DNA from: CAZMNY01 sp964567745
GTDB taxonomy: Bacteria; Planctomycetota; Planctomycetia; Pirellulales; Pirellulaceae
Direction: 5' to 3'
DNA: 64,000 nucleotides
Assembly: GCA_964567745.1 (NCBI GenBank)
Contig: CAZMNY010000007.1
Span: 1-64,000, forward strand
Both the position numbers and the translations under genes were made by a program. The notes under the pieces were generated by a model, which was not told where the DNA came from, ran no database searches, and saw nothing but the letters and a program-made list of their open reading frames with translations. Shown piece after piece: positions 62,901-64,000 of this stretch. Positions within the stretch are counted from its first letter, which is position 1, and the number at the start of each line of letters is the position of its first letter.

Positions 62901-63030
62901 CGCCGTGCAAGTCCGCCAACTCGGCCGGATTGAATTGCTGAGCCTGAGCTTTCTGCGCGCCGACGAACATGACGGCCCAAGCGGCAACGCCCACGATCGC
63001 GAGATGGGTTCGTGCTTTGAATCGGTTCAT
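59932..63030 (-). CDS. Methyltransferase-like domain fused to a PQQ-type propeller (exported)
   Basis: The 1032-residue protein has a signal peptide (NRFKARTHLAIVGVAAWAVM) and an N-terminal Rossmann-like methyltransferase domain. In it GGLIVQLGASETESAARLS takes the motif I place, but the glycine cluster is reduced to QLGAS, while LPYAENVVNMIVIRDYSV and LARVLTPNGRVVVADNKVL match later motifs. Long propeller repeats follow, for example LDAATGEIFVEFGDMVSPK and IDTKTGNVRWRFTANGRLD. A methyltransferase in the periplasm would lack its SAM donor, so the domain may be a binding fold only. ATG 63030 is preferred to GTG 63039. Confidence 0.75.
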   Translation of the reverse strand: MNRFKARTHLAIVGVAAWAVMFVGAQKAQAQQFNPAELADLHGGLIVQLGASETESAARLSLTGRYLVHVLDPDSSAVKAARAKLRDEGQYGLVWAEKAASKTRLPYAENVVNMIVIRDYSVPVEELARVLTPNGRVVVADNKVLQKSELEEAGFDSLVDTKSHVVARKPRPLAMDDWSHPRHAADGNAVSQDTMVGPPDRVRWIAAATSEVEGMVSAGGRNFYGGILSRDSFNGLRLWHRNLTKKGENNPQEFELPRLSRDAARPIASDRLLFAVMAKRPVALDAATGEIFVEFGDMVSPKIVIHAGDQVVAADGDSVRAFRIQDGKETWKVDAADPSNVIANDDFVVFMEGRTRRGEKAVAVTLDAKTGKVKWRRDDYPWLADVSRTVLAKSQVVFEISSLNDHDAGNAIHVVSVADGKHTWSKKYAPGMNHQRQARAMFLNDDLWILHGGKINTAEGQKRERVPVQVSALDLLTGKTRVTYPAGLTHCFPPVATPNYMFAGELDMTNLNSGEVIANRITKANCSRENGWVPANGLVYTTPKHCTCWPMLRGFVAMAPAAKTGSISDTPPNEIDFILEKGPAQVDPKAPSPEKHDWPLYRHDRWRSSSSPLPGPQRLAERWRSTLSVKGNPQADADSPILHDWKDNPVVKGPISAPTIANGTAYVMKPNEHQLIAIDTKTGNVRWRFTANGRLDTPPAIHRGLCLFGSATGWVYALRADNGEMVWRLRAAPTDERIVAYGQVESPWPVPGAVLVINDIAYFAAGRQPLADGGILVFAVNPLTGERHWVQRIDSVPQKGFYENSGLEFDPFDLLHAEGDGIAMSRWVLSLDGKDIAVDKWNAFAKLNTGGGDVWIPRGSWTYGARHQHRFRGEAPRRPLIAFRDDNIYSSLNGRTHVFRRDFDLDKGEKFDSKWITGWKAASTAREDGKPYRTYRIAEGAKWLNDPFADPKVEEKKPAKGAQLHNQIHAMALAGDKLYVVHQDGRMKVISTADGKVLNETHVPAPAWDGLAVAGNRLYLSTQDGELICLGE

Positions 63031-63121
63031 GATGCACACCGTGTTCTAGCCATTGGTTGGGAATCGGAACTCGCATTGTAGCAAGCCAGCATCGGCTCGC
63101 ACTAAAACTCCAACAATCGGC

Positions 63122-63277
63122 CCGTGGCTGGGGCATTCTGCAGCATCCTGGCGCAGTGGCCGTTTCCGAGCTTAATTTGATGGCTAGCGCACGCTCTGTC
63201 ACCGGTCAGCGTCGCAACAAACGGCGGCGTGATGATGCACCACAAAACATCACTGCGGCAGGATGCCCCAGCCACGG
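63122..63277. mobile_element. 156-bp MITE-like element with CCGTGGCTGGGGC ends, copy 2
   Basis: It begins CCGTGGCTGGGGCATTCTG and ends CAGGATGCCCCAGCCACGG, which are inverted over almost 19 bp (one mismatch). The inside has ATGGCTAGCGC and GCGTGATGATGCACCAC segments. Compared with the copy at 38697 it is shorter by about 5 bp. It lies between the PQQ-methyltransferase and the sulfatase gene. Confidence 0.75.
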
Positions 63278-63355
63278 TTGTGTGGCTAGAATGCAGTTGC
63301 CCCTAAGGTGCGCCCTTGGATGACATGATTGACTCTCAACGACTGGATCGAATCG

Positions 63356-64000
63356 ATGAAATACTCCTGTTTTCTCTTGGCCATTACCTTCCTTGGCGCC
63401 AACCATCTTGCGGCGAACGCTGCGGACGCCAAGAAGCCAAACGTCGTTTACATCATGTCAGATGAGCTTGCCTATTATGAGCTTTCGCACATGGGCAACC
63501 AGCGAATCCGTACGCCCAGAATCGACGCGATGGCGGCTGAGGGGATGCGATTTACACACGCGCTAGCCAGCTCGCCCGTTTGCGCGCCGCTGCGTTGCAA
63601 CTTGATGACTGGAAAGCACGCCGGTCATGCATCGGTACGAGCCAATGATGGCGGCACACCGTTGCGAGCAGGCGAGCCGACGATCGCTTCGATCCTCAAG
63701 GACGTCGGCTACGCCACGGGCGGATTCGGCAAGTGGGGCGTCGGCGGACGCGATTCAACAGGCGTTCCGGAAAAGCATGGCTTCGACGTCTTCTACGGAT
63801 ACTACGACCAGGTTCATGCTCACTCGTTTTACCCGCCCTACCTGATTCGCAATAGCGAAGAGGTTGTTCTCGACGGCAATCGCGGCGGGCGAACCGGCAA
63901 GACTTACTCGCACTACACCATCATGGATGAAGCGGTTGAATTCATCCGCGACAACAAGGATCGTCCGTTCTTCTGTTATTTGCCCATCACGCCGCCTCAC
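63356..64000 (+). CDS. Exported sulfatase, cut by the window edge
   Basis: The frame is open to the end, giving 215 residues without a stop, so only the N-terminal half is visible. A signal peptide (MKYSCFLLAITFLGANHLAA) precedes VVYIMSDELAYYELSHMGNQ. The formylglycine site reads C76-A-P-L-R80, followed by CNLMTGKHAGHASVRAN and GFGKWGVGG. The core C-x-P-x-R is kept, but Leu at the fourth place replaces the usual Ser or Ala. The reading HGFDVFYGYYDQVHAHSFYP fits arylsulfatase-A-like members. Its C-terminus and the second metal site lie beyond the window. Confidence 0.9.
   Translation, partial: MKYSCFLLAITFLGANHLAANAADAKKPNVVYIMSDELAYYELSHMGNQRIRTPRIDAMAAEGMRFTHALASSPVCAPLRCNLMTGKHAGHASVRANDGGTPLRAGEPTIASILKDVGYATGGFGKWGVGGRDSTGVPEKHGFDVFYGYYDQVHAHSFYPPYLIRNSEEVVLDGNRGGRTGKTYSHYTIMDEAVEFIRDNKDRPFFCYLPITPPH

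Overview
The window reads as a draft chromosome segment of a planctomycete, most likely Pirellulales-like. The taxonomic call is inferred from gene content. It carries sulfatases, DUF1080 and DUF1343 proteins, PQQ-type propeller proteins, ceramidase-like secreted enzymes and a protein opening with the FDPYHKWLGI-type sequence usual in this phylum. It also has a YTV/PVTVRK-repeat secreted protein and a MoxR-DUF58-BatA-VWA cluster. The DNA is moderately GC-rich with dense genes on both strands. Ten Ns inside a poly-G stretch at 48904-48913 show that it is a scaffold. No rRNA, tRNA, CRISPR array, complete transposase, prophage or replication origin was seen.

Layout. 1-4.8 kb: a cut-off C-terminus, leucyl aminopeptidase, a BRCT/MerR/TPR protein and a repeat-rich secreted protein. 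5.2-12 kb (minus): a four-gene operon for a MoxR ATPase, a DUF58 protein and two membrane VWA/BatA-type proteins. Divergent from it, 12.3-20 kb (plus) carries a cyclase-fold/DUF4159 protein, a GT39-like glycosyltransferase, an LptD-like outer-membrane protein and a diacylglycerol/undecaprenol kinase, which reads as an envelope-biogenesis neighbourhood. 20-30.4 kb: a Na+/solute symporter with a ceramidase-like enzyme, gene remnants, a xylose-isomerase-fold protein, a secreted STN-like protein, oligoendopeptidase F, an NRDE/TANGO2 protein and pyrE. 30.6-40 kb: a nuclease-fold protein, an L,D-transpeptidase, a c-type heme DUF3365 protein, a MerC-like membrane protein, a second ceramidase-like enzyme, a TM2 membrane protein and a PEGA protein.

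40-47 kb: a sulfatase diverges from a symporter that is translationally coupled to a beta-lactamase-DUF1343 (NamZ) fusion. A stand-alone DUF1343 gene follows, and together these look like a peptidoglycan amino-sugar salvage locus. 47-53 kb: zinc-ribbon/TPR protein, PLP dehydratase, DUF1080 protein, methyltransferase, lipoate ligase and HEAT protein. 53-64 kb: two large PQQ-type propeller proteins, the second with an N-terminal methyltransferase-like domain. Between them lies an MFS transporter / cytidylyltransferase-like / MetE-like operon. A sulfatase runs off the right edge.

The most distinctive non-genic signal is a family of 108-bp palindrome-ended elements (four copies) inserted at CTAG. 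Two copies sit exactly on the CTAG that contains a gene's TAG stop codon, so the gene is left intact. A second family of about 160 bp with CCGTGGCTGGGGC ends occurs twice, plus one partial copy. Both look like non-autonomous mobile elements with no transposase in the window.
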